A DNA stretch of 64,000 nt, taken from NCBI RefSeq assembly GCF_036504375.1, contig NZ_DASXVH010000010.1:1-64000 (forward strand), given 5' to 3'. The notes below the pieces were generated by a model. That model saw nothing but the letters and a program-made list of their open reading frames with translations, had not been told where the DNA came from and did not search any database. Made by a program: the position numbers and the translations under genes. Below are positions 9,502 through 16,734 of this stretch, in pieces (within the stretch, counting starts at the first letter, position 1; each line of letters starts with the position of its first letter). Source of the stretch: Novimethylophilus sp036504375. GTDB lineage: Bacteria > Pseudomonadota > Gammaproteobacteria > Burkholderiales > Methylophilaceae.

Positions 9502-10858
9502 TAGCCTGCGCAGACAGCTTCTCAAGCGGCTGCTTTTGCCGCTGATGCCCATCATGCTCGTGGGCGTGGCGATGGCTTATGTTTTTGCCGTACGTGCCGC
9601 CAACGATGCCAACGATCTCGGGCTGATGGACGATGCGCTCGACCTGGCCAAGCAGGTTGAAATGCACCAAGGAAAAATGCAGCTTGAACTCCCGCTGGCC
9701 GCCCAGCAGATGTTATTGGCCAACAATGACGATCAGGTCTCCTACGCCGCCTGGGATGAGGCTGGAAGGCTCATCGCGGGCGATACCCAACTGCTGCGCC
9801 TGGACATTCCTCCAGCCGGGGAAAATCACCTGTTCTGGGATGTCGTCGTGGGCGGCAGGAAAAATCGGGCCGTAGTGCTGGACGAAAATGTAAACGGCAG
9901 ACCGGTGTTCATCGCGGTTGCGCAGACGGTTCATGGGCGCGACCGTTTGTTCGGCGAGATTTTCGTGAGCATGCTGTTGCCCGAGTTCGCGCTTGCGATC
10001 GTTGCTGTGTTCGCGATTCTGTTCGGGGTACGCAGCGGGCTATCCCCCGTAGAAATGCTGCGAGATGAAATTCTTAATCGCTCGCCCAACGACCTTCGGC
10101 CGATCGAAGAGGCACCCGCTCCGGCAGAATTACGCCCCATCGTCCATGGCATCAATGTCCTGCTCGAAAAACTCACGCTGGCATTCGCCAGCCGGAAGCG
10201 CTTTATTGCCGATGCCGCCCATCAATTACGAACACCGCTTGCTGCGCTTGGAAGCCAGATCGAGGTTGGCCTGGAAAAATCGCCGACGGATGCGCGCGAG
10301 ACATTGCGCCAGCTATTGGCAACGACCCATCGTACGTCTCACCTGGCAAATCAGCTATTGTCGTTAGCCAGGCTGGAGCATGCTGAACAAACGTTTTTTG
10401 CGCACACCGATGTCGAACTGCACGACGTTATCCGCGAAGCCGCAGGCGATTTCGTCATCTCAGCCACCAATAAAGGTATAGAGCTGGATTTTGATCTGCA
10501 ACCATGCCGAATCCGCGGCAGCGCCCTGTTACTGCGAGAGCTGCTTGCGAATCTGTTTGACAATGCCGTTTGCTACGTTCCGGCGGGCGGCCATGTCTGG
10601 GTGAAACTGCGGAGTCAGCGCGCACAATGCCTGTTGACGGTGGAAGATGACGGGCCGGGTGTACCTGAACATGAACTAGGCATGCTGGGTGTACCGTTCC
10701 ATCGCCCGCCGTCGAATCTGCACGACGGATGCGGCCTGGGGCTGGCGATCGCCAAGGAAATCGCACGTCTGCATAGTGCAGCCATTACGTTCGGAGCGAC
10801 GGCCAGCGGCTCCGGGCTGCGCATTGACGTGTCATTCCTTTGTCCGGAAATCGCGTGA
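9491..10858 (+). CDS. Two-component sensor histidine kinase
   Basis: The 455-residue inner-membrane kinase has two transmembrane segments (about 16-36 and 158-180) flanking a periplasmic sensor of about 120 residues. The HisKA phosphorylation box is ADAAHQLRTPLAAL, the N box LLANLFDNAV, and the G boxes DDGPGVP and GCGLGLAIA. The ATG at 9491 lies inside the 3' end of the regulator gene, implying translational coupling; the frame extends upstream to 9440 but that part overlaps the regulator. The architecture is QseC/TctE-like. The signal is not evident from sequence, but a metal ion is likely given the adjacent efflux operon. Confidence 0.88.
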   Translation: MQSSSLRRQLLKRLLLPLMPIMLVGVAMAYVFAVRAANDANDLGLMDDALDLAKQVEMHQGKMQLELPLAAQQMLLANNDDQVSYAAWDEAGRLIAGDTQLLRLDIPPAGENHLFWDVVVGGRKNRAVVLDENVNGRPVFIAVAQTVHGRDRLFGEIFVSMLLPEFALAIVAVFAILFGVRSGLSPVEMLRDEILNRSPNDLRPIEEAPAPAELRPIVHGINVLLEKLTLAFASRKRFIADAAHQLRTPLAALGSQIEVGLEKSPTDARETLRQLLATTHRTSHLANQLLSLARLEHAEQTFFAHTDVELHDVIREAAGDFVISATNKGIELDFDLQPCRIRGSALLLRELLANLFDNAVCYVPAGGHVWVKLRSQRAQCLLTVEDDGPGVPEHELGMLGVPFHRPPSNLHDGCGLGLAIAKEIARLHSAAITFGATASGSGLRIDVSFLCPEIA

Positions 10859-11008
10859 TTCCGTCAAAGATGGCGACCGCCGGGATATGAAAAGTATAAT
10901 ATCGCCTAACCTAGTCCTAAGTGCGGCAAGCTGTAAGTGCCGCCTCAAACGCTATGGTTAAATCAGTAACCCCTTAACCATATACAACCAAAAAATCATA
11001 TAAATTAC

Positions 11009-11644
11009 ATGAAAGAGCTAAAAGAATTATGGCGAAAATTAACTCGCCAACCAAAGCCTCTTCGTTTTGTGCGTCATCAAGAACGCTTTAAACAACGATA
11101 CCCCATGTTTTCAATGGGTATTTGTACTTATGGCGTACCTAACGTGAGGCATTGGGACAAGATTTCCAATCTGACAATTGGTTCTTATACATCGATCGCG
11201 CAGAACGTCGAAATTTATCTTGGTGGAAACCATCATACAGAATGGTTAACAAGCTATCCGTTCCCGGCATTTTTCCCTGAAAGAAGCAAGCACAAAAATT
11301 ACGGCATTATCCCTCGGGATGTGATCATTGGAAGTGATGTCTGGCTATGTGATGACTGTAAAATCCTGCCAGGCATCACTATCGGTCATGGTGCAGTTGT
11401 CGCGACGGGGGCAATTATTACCAAGAATGTCGAACCCTATGCAGTCATGGCGGGCAATCCAGCAAAAGTAGTAAAGTGGCGATTTGATGAGCCCACACGT
11501 AAGGCACTATTAGAATCTTCCTGGTGGGATTGGCCACCAGAAGAAATCCTCGGGATTGTCGACAAACTCTGCTCGGAAAATATTGAAGAGTTTATCGCTT
11601 ATACCCATCAAAGGAATAAGCTCAAAAATGTTGGGCATGACTAA
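11009..11644 (+). CDS. CatB-like hexapeptide-repeat acetyltransferase
   Basis: A 211-residue left-handed beta-helix acyltransferase of the xenobiotic/chloramphenicol (CatB/VatD-like) acetyltransferase type, which moves an acetyl group from acetyl-CoA to a hydroxyl. Supporting features are the catalytic-loop histidines in GGNHHTEW (H75/H76), hexapeptide turns such as IGSDVWLCDDCKILPGITIG, and the end-cap AVMAGNPAKVVKWRF. Base composition is clearly more AT-rich than the flanking core genes, which suggests transfer. It ends exactly where a truncated ATP-grasp gene on the other strand begins. Many family members decorate surface sugars rather than give resistance, so the substrate is unknown. 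Confidence 0.85.
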   Translation: MKELKELWRKLTRQPKPLRFVRHQERFKQRYPMFSMGICTYGVPNVRHWDKISNLTIGSYTSIAQNVEIYLGGNHHTEWLTSYPFPAFFPERSKHKNYGIIPRDVIIGSDVWLCDDCKILPGITIGHGAVVATGAIITKNVEPYAVMAGNPAKVVKWRFDEPTRKALLESSWWDWPPEEILGIVDKLCSENIEEFIAYTHQRNKLKNVGHD

Positions 11645-11944
11645 ATCAGCTTCTCGGAAAGCATTCTCGGCATCACTCTTATGGATATTGTCTGCAAGAC
11701 TTGGGGGCCGTGGTCGACGCAGCCAAACTGCATCAATGTTCTCCGTGGAAATTGGGGCGTCGTCCTCCGCTAGCGTCCATTGATATTGGGAATCACATGG
11801 CGATATCGCCAGTTTCATGCCTTGGCATCTTGGGTAGCTCGGTGTAGACCATAGAGTAGCCTTGTGCCCTTTGGCTTTTAACGCCATCGAAACGGCAATT
11901 GCGTGACGGTCTTCAGGAAAACTTGCAATTAGGATGTTTTTCAT
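11645..11944 (-). pseudogene. Truncated MvdC/MvdD-like ATP-grasp peptide maturase, N-terminal fragment
   Basis: From an ATG at 11944 about 100 residues resemble the pre-ATP-grasp N-terminal domain of the MvdC/MvdD family (RiPP lactone/lactam-forming ligases). It opens KNILIASFPEDRHAIAVSMA and carries the hallmark VWLRRPRPPSL. Resemblance stops at about residue 100, exactly against the stop of the convergent acetyltransferase gene. The rest of the open frame, to 11510, is only the antisense of that gene. The ATP-grasp catalytic domain is missing, so this is a deletion remnant. Assignment is by recognition of the motif, not by a search. Confidence 0.55.
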
Positions 11945-12109
11945 TGCTCTTGTATACCTTTGACAAACAAAGCCAAACAATCTTTGCATCAAATCTGCAC
12001 ATATCTATTATGCTTGGTAACCATCAGCATTCCGCCCAAGTGACCTGCTAAGAATCGTGTAACCACCCATTGGGTGAGTCTTCATGTTAATTTTGACATG
12101 GAGGCTTAA

Positions 12110-12376
12110 ATGCAGAAGAGATTCACCGAAGAACAAATTATTGGGATATTGCGGGAAGCGGAGATCGATGGCGCTGTCATCCGAGAAATCTGCCGCAAGC
12201 ACAACATCACCGAACAGACCTTTTTCCGCTGGCGCAACAAGTTTGGCGACATGACGGTGTCGGATGCCCGCCGGCTCAAGGAACTGGAATCGGAGAATGC
12301 ACGACTCAAGAAGATCGTGGCCGAGCAGATGCTGGCTATCGAGGGCTTGAAGGAGATTGCCGCAAAAAAATGGTAA
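12110..12376 (+). CDS. IS3-family transposase OrfA (HTH protein)
   Basis: An 88-residue helix-turn-helix protein beginning MQKRFTEEQIIGILREAE, the usual start of IS407-group OrfA. It has HTH residues around REICRKHNITEQTFFRWR and a C-terminal leucine-zipper-like segment (LKELESENARLKKIVAEQM) used for multimerisation. A GGAGG-like site lies 5-9 bases before the ATG. The frame ends at TAA 12374-12376, just after an A7 slippery run, and overlaps orfB in the -1 frame. The family makes OrfA alone as a terminus-binding regulator and an OrfAB fusion as transposase. Confidence 0.9.
   Translation: MQKRFTEEQIIGILREAEIDGAVIREICRKHNITEQTFFRWRNKFGDMTVSDARRLKELESENARLKKIVAEQMLAIEGLKEIAAKKW
12364..12370 (+). 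other. A7 slippery heptamer for programmed -1 frameshift (orfA to orfB)
   Basis: The run of seven A residues is phased A AAA AAA relative to orfA codons (GCA AAA AAA TGG), the ideal -1 slippery arrangement. orfB is in the -1 frame and its ATG starts at the last A of the run. IS3-family elements are known to make the OrfAB transposase this way. Confidence 0.8.
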
Positions 12377-13191
12377 CCCCGGCGGCGAGAAGAGAAGCGC
12401 TCGACATCCTGAAGCACCAAGGTCTGTCAGAGCGAGCCGCCTGTCGTATTGCCGGGGTCAGCCGACAGATTGGCAACTATCAGTTGAAGCAGCCAGGCAA
12501 GGACAAGGAGTTGGGTGCCCAGTTGATCGAAGCCTCCGGCCGCTATCCGCGCTTCGGCTATCGACGCATTGCGATCATGACGGGACAGAGCATGGGGCGC
12601 GTATGGCGACTGTGGCGGACGCTGGGATTGGACTTGCCCAAGCGCCGGCCGCGGAAGCGGCGTTGCGGCACCGATATCCGGATTCCCGGTGCCACCCAGC
12701 CCAACAATGTATGGACCTACGACTTCGTGCATGACCGGCTGGCTGATGGAGGCACACTAAAAATGCTGTGCATCCTGGATGAGCATACCCGGGAATGTCT
12801 GGCGATTGAAGTTGGCAACTCGCTGCGCAGCCAGGATGTGATTCTGGCGCTCTCGCGGCTAATGCGGCTGTACGGAAAGCCCGCCTATATTCGTTCCGAC
12901 AATGGCGCGGAATTCACGGCTACCGCCGTGATGAAATGGCTGCGGGACCACAATGTCGGGCCGGCTTATATCAAGCCGGGCAGCCCATGGCAGAACGGCT
13001 TTGTGGAGAGCTTTAATGGCAAGTTGCGGGATGAGTGCCTGAATCGGGAATGGTTCGTCACGCGCCGGGAAGCCAAGATCGTGATCGAGCAGTGGCGGCA
13101 GTTCTACAACAACGAGCGACCTCATTCTGCGCTCGGCAATCGAACCCCGGCAGAAGCAGGCCGGCAACGTTGGCAAAATCAGAGTGCTTGA
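12370..13191 (+). CDS. IS3-family transposase OrfB (DDE catalytic domain)
   Basis: A 273-residue rve-type DDE integrase-core protein. The catalytic triad is Asp118 (WTYDFVHD), Asp177 (RSDNGAEF) and Glu213 (GFVESFNGKLRDE), with 35 residues between the second Asp and the Glu as required for the D,D(35)E core. The N-terminus has an HTH_21-like segment (SGRYPRFGYRRI). It is probably expressed mainly as an OrfAB fusion through frameshifting at 12364-12370, although an ATG is available at 12370. It is intact and full length for the group. Confidence 0.92.
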   Translation: MVTPAARREALDILKHQGLSERAACRIAGVSRQIGNYQLKQPGKDKELGAQLIEASGRYPRFGYRRIAIMTGQSMGRVWRLWRTLGLDLPKRRPRKRRCGTDIRIPGATQPNNVWTYDFVHDRLADGGTLKMLCILDEHTRECLAIEVGNSLRSQDVILALSRLMRLYGKPAYIRSDNGAEFTATAVMKWLRDHNVGPAYIKPGSPWQNGFVESFNGKLRDECLNREWFVTRREAKIVIEQWRQFYNNERPHSALGNRTPAEAGRQRWQNQSA

Positions 13192-13289
13192 ACCGGGGGA
13201 CTCACCTTGGGGTTGGCTACAATATTCTGTAGCAGGTCATCTGCAACATTTGAGACAAATACTTCTACAGTAAACTAATAATCCGGCCT

Positions 13290-13313
13290 CCCCTACTATA
13301 GTTATAGTAGGGG
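13290..13313. repeat. Perfect 11-bp inverted repeat (possible terminator or element end)
   Basis: CCCCTACTATA and its exact reverse complement are separated by two bases. A CCGG precedes and follows the structure at short distance, extending the symmetry loosely. It lies between the IS3 right end and the end of the small repeat-protein gene. No T-run follows on either strand, so a Rho-independent terminator role is uncertain. The rest of 13240-13349 holds nothing I recognise. Confidence 0.5.
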
Positions 13314-13349
13314 ATTTCCGGTTCTTGCCCAGATTACTGTTACAGTTAT

Positions 13350-13658
13350 TTAGTTGTTACCGTCATGTTCCGGACGATCCACATGTTCCGGACGATCCAC
13401 ATGTTCCGGTTGATCCACATGTTCCGGTTGATCCACATGTTGCCCAGGATGATCTGCAGTTTCCTGTTTCTCTATATTGTTGTTTCCTGGCAGTTCAGTA
13501 ACAGCAGCAAGAGTTATTGGCTCATCAACATTTTTAATAACTGATGCTAAAGAAGAATCTGAATCTGTAGCATTAGCAGGCAAGGCGACGACCGCTGCGG
13601 GAAATACAAAAACCCAACTTAATGAAATGACAATCTTTGTTTTTTCAAATGTATTCAT
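13350..13658 (-). CDS. Small secreted protein with C-terminal HVD(Q/R)PE hexapeptide repeats
   Basis: A 102-residue protein of unknown function. A Sec signal peptide (about residues 1-30, with a hydrophobic core ISLSWVFVFPAAVVA and cleavage likely after ANA) is followed by a low-complexity acidic region. Residues 74-97 hold four perfect tandem hexapeptides, HVDQPE twice then HVDRPE twice, and the protein ends H-D-G-N-N. The same hexapeptide forms the tail of the protein encoded at 14656-15933. A strong AAGGAG site lies 7 bases before the ATG, supporting real translation. The gene is divergent from the DUF6502-like gene and shares the operator-bearing spacer. Regular His, Asp and Glu suggest metal or cation binding; that is speculation. 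Confidence 0.75.
   Translation of the reverse strand: MNTFEKTKIVISLSWVFVFPAAVVALPANATDSDSSLASVIKNVDEPITLAAVTELPGNNNIEKQETADHPGQHVDQPEHVDQPEHVDRPEHVDRPEHDGNN
13368..13439 (-). repeat. Four tandem 18-bp repeats encoding HVD(Q/R)PE
   Basis: The repeat unit reads CAT GTG GAT CAA CCG GAA on the coding strand, with CGT replacing CAA in the Arg versions. There are no spacers, so this is a coding tandem repeat and not a CRISPR array. Compare the repeat at 15760-15921, which encodes the same peptide with other codons. Confidence 0.9.
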
Positions 13659-13689
13659 CGCACACTCCTTAAAATTTCTCCAGGGAAGA

Positions 13690-13710
13690 CTGTGGGAACT
13701 TTTCCCACAG
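13690..13710. promoter_or_regulatory. Palindromic operator candidate 1
   Basis: Perfect 9-bp arms CTGTGGGAA and TTCCCACAG are separated by three bases. The site lies just downstream of a predicted -10 for the minus-strand small repeat-protein gene, so a bound protein would block that promoter. A related site occurs at 13752-13770. It could also act as a hairpin in the leader RNA, but there is no T-run. Confidence 0.6.
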
Positions 13711-13716
13711 TTTGTA

Positions 13717-13744
13717 AAATTACATATATAAAAATAAATGTCAA
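13717..13744 (-). promoter_or_regulatory. Predicted sigma-70 promoter of the small repeat-protein gene
   Basis: On the minus strand TTGACA (13744-13739) is followed after 16 bases by TAATTT (13722-13717) in a very AT-rich spacer. The -35 is a perfect match, the -10 fair. Transcription would start near 13710, inside operator candidate 1. Confidence 0.5.
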
Positions 13745-13751
13745 TATATTA

Positions 13752-13770
13752 TGTGGAATATTTTCCCACT
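13752..13770. promoter_or_regulatory. Palindromic operator candidate 2
   Basis: GTGGAA and TTCCCAC half-sites are separated by four bases, a slightly degenerate copy of the palindrome at 13690-13710. The shared element is TTTTCCCAC. Centres are about 61 bases apart, roughly six DNA turns, which would allow cooperative binding on one face. It lies 45 bases before the GTG start of the DUF6502-like gene. Confidence 0.5.
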
Positions 13771-13814
13771 TTGATGTAAAGTAAAATCCAATATGAAAGG
13801 CCGCATGTTTAAAA

Positions 13815-14663
13815 GTGTTTAACTTACCCTCATCGAATTTGGACCAGGCTATAAGGCATGTGCTGAGTCCTATTGTGAGGCTCTTGCTATCTCGCGGTAT
13901 TACTTACCCTTATCTTGTTGAAATGGTTAAGTCCATTTTTGTGGATGTGGCAATGAAAGGCTTCCAGATTGACAGCAAAGAACAGACGATCAGCCGCATC
14001 AGCCTACTGTCGGGAGTCCATCGCAAAGACGTGAAACGTCTGCGGCAGCTAGCGGATATCTCTGAGCACAAGCCACAAAAAGCAGCCCCAATAGGAGCCC
14101 GTTTAGTGTCAGCCTGGACCGGCCTTAATGCATATACAGATGATGCAGGACAGCCGCTGCCACTCCCCAAGCATGCGACGCAAGCCGGCAGCTGCTCATT
14201 CGAAGGTCTGGTGGAAACGATTACCAAGGATGTGCGGCCCCGTACCATTCTCGATGAGATGCTCAAGCAAGGGGTAGTTCGCATAGATGACCAGGACCGC
14301 GTTGAGCTCGTGACCGAGGCATTTATTCCGACCCAAGACCTCGATGAAAAACTGTTCTACCTCAGCCGCAACCTGCATGCCCATGCCACCGCTGCAACTA
14401 GCAATGTCATAGGAGTCGATCAGCCGTGGCTGGAGCGTAGCGTGCATTACGACACCATAAACAACGCATCCGTCGCCGAATTACACAAGCTTGCGGAAAA
14501 GGCCGGCATGCAAGCGCTGCATGTATTAAACCGGCAGTGCATAAAGCTTGAACAAAATAACGTCGATGCGGATGGAAATAATCAACGCATCACGTTTGGT
14601 ATCTATTTTTACAGCGAACCCGCGCCAGAACTGAGCAAAAACAAGGAACCCAACAGTGACTAA
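13815..14663 (+). CDS. DUF6502-like protein, possible regulator of the repeat-protein cluster
   Basis: A 282-residue cytoplasmic protein without signal or membrane segments. I recognise it as the DUF6502 type, often found beside DUF5666 genes; function is not established. Residues about 50-78 (QTISRISLLSGVHRKDVKRL) look like a helix-turn-helix, which suggests DNA binding. Start is a GTG at 13815: no ATG in frame precedes it, and a GAAAGG motif lies 14 bases upstream. An ATG at 13805 opens a five-codon minicistron whose stop overlaps the GTG, so translation may be coupled to it. The 3' end overlaps the next gene (GTGAC TAA). Confidence 0.65.
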   Translation: MFNLPSSNLDQAIRHVLSPIVRLLLSRGITYPYLVEMVKSIFVDVAMKGFQIDSKEQTISRISLLSGVHRKDVKRLRQLADISEHKPQKAAPIGARLVSAWTGLNAYTDDAGQPLPLPKHATQAGSCSFEGLVETITKDVRPRTILDEMLKQGVVRIDDQDRVELVTEAFIPTQDLDEKLFYLSRNLHAHATAATSNVIGVDQPWLERSVHYDTINNASVAELHKLAEKAGMQALHVLNRQCIKLEQNNVDADGNNQRITFGIYFYSEPAPELSKNKEPNSD

Positions 14664-15933
14664 AAGCCTTCGTATAGTCGCTTTATTTGTAATTGCGCTT
14701 CTGCAAGTTACGTCTCTTGCGGATGCCTGGTCTGCTGAAAAAGCACAGGCAGGAATTGGCGGCACTGGTATTAAAGCGCATGGCGGTGGCATCGGAGGTA
14801 CTGGTATCGTCGGTACTATTACGGGATTTGGCAGCGTCTTCGTCAATGGGATGGAAGTAAATTATCCCAAGGACATCTCCATCACCATGAATGGACGTCC
14901 TGCAAGGCTCGGTGAGCTTGCGGTCGGGCAAGTCATTTCGGTAGAGGCGTATGGAAACCAGGATAACCTTTCTGCCAAAAGCATTACTGTATTGAATGCC
15001 CTGGAAGGCCCAGTCACCAAAGTTACAAATGACGGCGTGCTGCAAGTAATGGGAAAGAACGTCCGCCTGACCCCTATTACGCGCATCTCCAACAATGACA
15101 AACCGAGCACGTTGAGAACGGGAACCCTGGTGCAGGTGAGCGGCTACAAAAATGCGAGCGGCGAAATCGTGGCCTCACGTATTCAGAAAACCAGCGCATT
15201 GACCGAGTTCAGCGCCATCGGCAATATCGGGCACACCGCTAAAGGCGAGCCAAGTCTGGATGGTTTGAATGTGGCCGATCCTCACGGCAGAGCCTCCAGT
15301 CTGCAAGACGGTAGCGAAGTTTTGGTTAGAGGAAGCTGGGATGGTACGAAATTGGTTATTCATGAACTGGAAACCACCACCACCAAGCGACTTCTAGATC
15401 AGTCCGCGCAAGTGGTGATGGAAGGTTTGGTTAAAAAAGATCTCAGCAACAATCATTTGCAAATCAGCGGATTCGAAATAAGCACCGAATCGCAAAGCAG
15501 CTTCACAGCCGGCATTCAAGCATTACAGGAAGATCAATTAGTACGTGTTACCGGCTATGTCAATAAAGACAATGTGCTGCAGGCAGAAAAAATAGAAGTC
15601 AATCCGCCCAGATTCGAAGGTCGGGACACGAATGAAGACGAGGCAGGCAACAGCAGGCTGCGCCATCAGGAAGACAACAGCGCAGGATCGGACAAGCAGT
15701 ATGAAACACAGGAGCAGGTTCCAGCTTCACCTGATAGGCTGGAGAAAGGAGGAACCGATCAAATAGACCAGCCTGAACATGTAGACCAGCCTGAACATGT
15801 AGACCAGCCTGAACATGTAGACCGGCCTGAACACATAGACCGGCCTGAACACATAGACCGGCCTGAACACATAGACCAGCCTGAACACATAGTCCGGCCT
15901 GAACATGTAGACCGGCCTGACTCTACGGCTTAA
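14656..15933 (+). CDS. Secreted DUF5666-like protein with nine-copy HVD(Q/R)PE tail
   Basis: A 425-residue exported protein. The signal peptide (about 1-25) is followed by a Gly-rich segment with two GIGGTGI motifs and three or four repeats of an OB-like beta unit, such as TGFGSVFVNGME and LAVGQVISVEAYG, as in DUF5666 proteins. Residues 320-368 are charged and low in complexity. Residues 369-422 are nine hexapeptides of the form (H/Q)(V/I)(D/V)(Q/R)P(E/D), the same tail as the small protein at 13350-13658. It starts with GTG at 14656, overlapping the DUF6502-like stop, with AAGGAA upstream. Function is unknown. Its neighbours suggest an envelope role with the beta-barrel protein that follows. 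Confidence 0.75.
   Translation: MTKSLRIVALFVIALLQVTSLADAWSAEKAQAGIGGTGIKAHGGGIGGTGIVGTITGFGSVFVNGMEVNYPKDISITMNGRPARLGELAVGQVISVEAYGNQDNLSAKSITVLNALEGPVTKVTNDGVLQVMGKNVRLTPITRISNNDKPSTLRTGTLVQVSGYKNASGEIVASRIQKTSALTEFSAIGNIGHTAKGEPSLDGLNVADPHGRASSLQDGSEVLVRGSWDGTKLVIHELETTTTKRLLDQSAQVVMEGLVKKDLSNNHLQISGFEISTESQSSFTAGIQALQEDQLVRVTGYVNKDNVLQAEKIEVNPPRFEGRDTNEDEAGNSRLRHQEDNSAGSDKQYETQEQVPASPDRLEKGGTDQIDQPEHVDQPEHVDQPEHVDRPEHIDRPEHIDRPEHIDQPEHIVRPEHVDRPDSTA
15760..15921 (+). repeat. Nine tandem 18-bp repeats encoding (H)(V/I)D(Q/R)PE
   Basis: The unit reads CAT GTA GAC CAG CCT GAA, with GTA/ATA and CAG/CGG variation between copies. Units are contiguous. Relative to the repeat at 13368-13439, the Val, Asp, Gln and Pro codons all differ at the third base while the peptide is the same. 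Confidence 0.92.
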
Positions 15934-15985
15934 GGCATATACCACGAAAGATTTATCTGAAAATTACTCAACAAGGGAACTTTAA

Positions 15986-16732
15986 ATGGCAAACAAAAAT
16001 CTTTATCTTCCTATCGTATTGATGCTGCTAAGCGGTTCAGCTATTGCCGCCGACGGTTTCAGCGCCACGACCGGGATTGACTACAGCAATGGCAAATATG
16101 GCCAATCGTCGAGCACCACGACCTGGGACGTGCCTGTGCTGCTGAAATATATACAAGGGCCATTGACGCTGAAACTCAATATTCCTTATATACGCACAAC
16201 GGGCACGGTAAACCGTGACACATCCAGTTCAGTAAGCACCACCCGCAGAACCGAAATGGGACTGGGCGACGTGGTCATAGGCGGCTTTTACGATGTCATT
16301 CAAGGCAATGACTATGGCATTGACTTGGGCGTAAAAATAAAATTTGCCACTGCCGACAAATCGAAGACCTTGATTACCACCGGTGAAAATGACTACTTCC
16401 TGCAATCGGATGCATACAAAAGCTTCGGCAAGATTACCGCATTAGGGACCTTGGGTTGGACAAAAAAAGGAGACACGGCCACAACGAATTTCCGTGACCC
16501 CTGGTATGGGTCCGTAGGCGCTTCATACAAGCTAGATGACAATGACAGCTTTGGCGTCTTATATGATTACCGGCAGAAAGTTACGAAAAGAGGTGATATC
16601 AGAAGTGAAGTCACGGCCTTCCTGGTTCACAAGTTTGATAAGCACTGGAAATTGCAGGCCTATGCATTAGGAGGCTTCTCCGACGCTAGCCCTGATGTTG
16701 GCGGCGGTGCGATGGTGGGCTATTCTTTTTAG
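15986..16732 (+). CDS. Outer-membrane beta-barrel protein
   Basis: A 248-residue protein with a signal peptide (LPIVLMLLSGSAIAADG), alternating amphipathic strands throughout and a C-terminal Phe (MVGYSF), the usual signature recognised by the BAM machinery. The strand pattern (ATTGIDYSNGKYG, LTLKLNIPYIRTTG, SVGASYKLDDNDSFG) resembles the small transporter-like barrels related to MetA-pathway phenol proteins. An AGGGAA site precedes the ATG. It is the last gene of the DUF6502-DUF5666-barrel operon, 52 bases after the repeat protein, so it may secrete, anchor or sense that protein. Substrate unknown. Confidence 0.75.
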   Translation: MANKNLYLPIVLMLLSGSAIAADGFSATTGIDYSNGKYGQSSSTTTWDVPVLLKYIQGPLTLKLNIPYIRTTGTVNRDTSSSVSTTRRTEMGLGDVVIGGFYDVIQGNDYGIDLGVKIKFATADKSKTLITTGENDYFLQSDAYKSFGKITALGTLGWTKKGDTATTNFRDPWYGSVGASYKLDDNDSFGVLYDYRQKVTKRGDIRSEVTAFLVHKFDKHWKLQAYALGGFSDASPDVGGGAMVGYSF

Positions 16733-16734
16733 AA

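Larger units (their letters stand above)
12041..13239 (+). mobile_element. IS3-family insertion sequence (IS407-like group), complete
   Basis: A 1199-bp element bounded by imperfect inverted repeats of about 40 bp. Both ends start TGACCTGCTA and share GGTGAGTC near the inner edge. It begins TG and ends CA, as IS3-family elements do, and contains the two usual overlapping frames orfA and orfB. Both frames are open and the catalytic residues are present, so it may be active. The 3-4 bases next to each end do not match (CAAG left, TCTG right), so no target-site duplication is visible. That suggests recombination or an adjacent deletion after insertion. Confidence 0.88.

Noticed and set aside
10859..11008. 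Left attachment site matching the tRNA-Arg 3' end
   Set aside because: Only a few bases in a row match; no convincing direct repeat was found by eye.
11510..11644. C-terminal 45 codons of the minus-strand frame that begins with the ATP-grasp fragment
   Set aside because: They are antisense to the acetyltransferase gene and do not resemble the family.
13368..15921. Short tandem repeats as a CRISPR array
   Set aside because: The 18-bp units are contiguous, in frame and without spacers; they are coding repeats.
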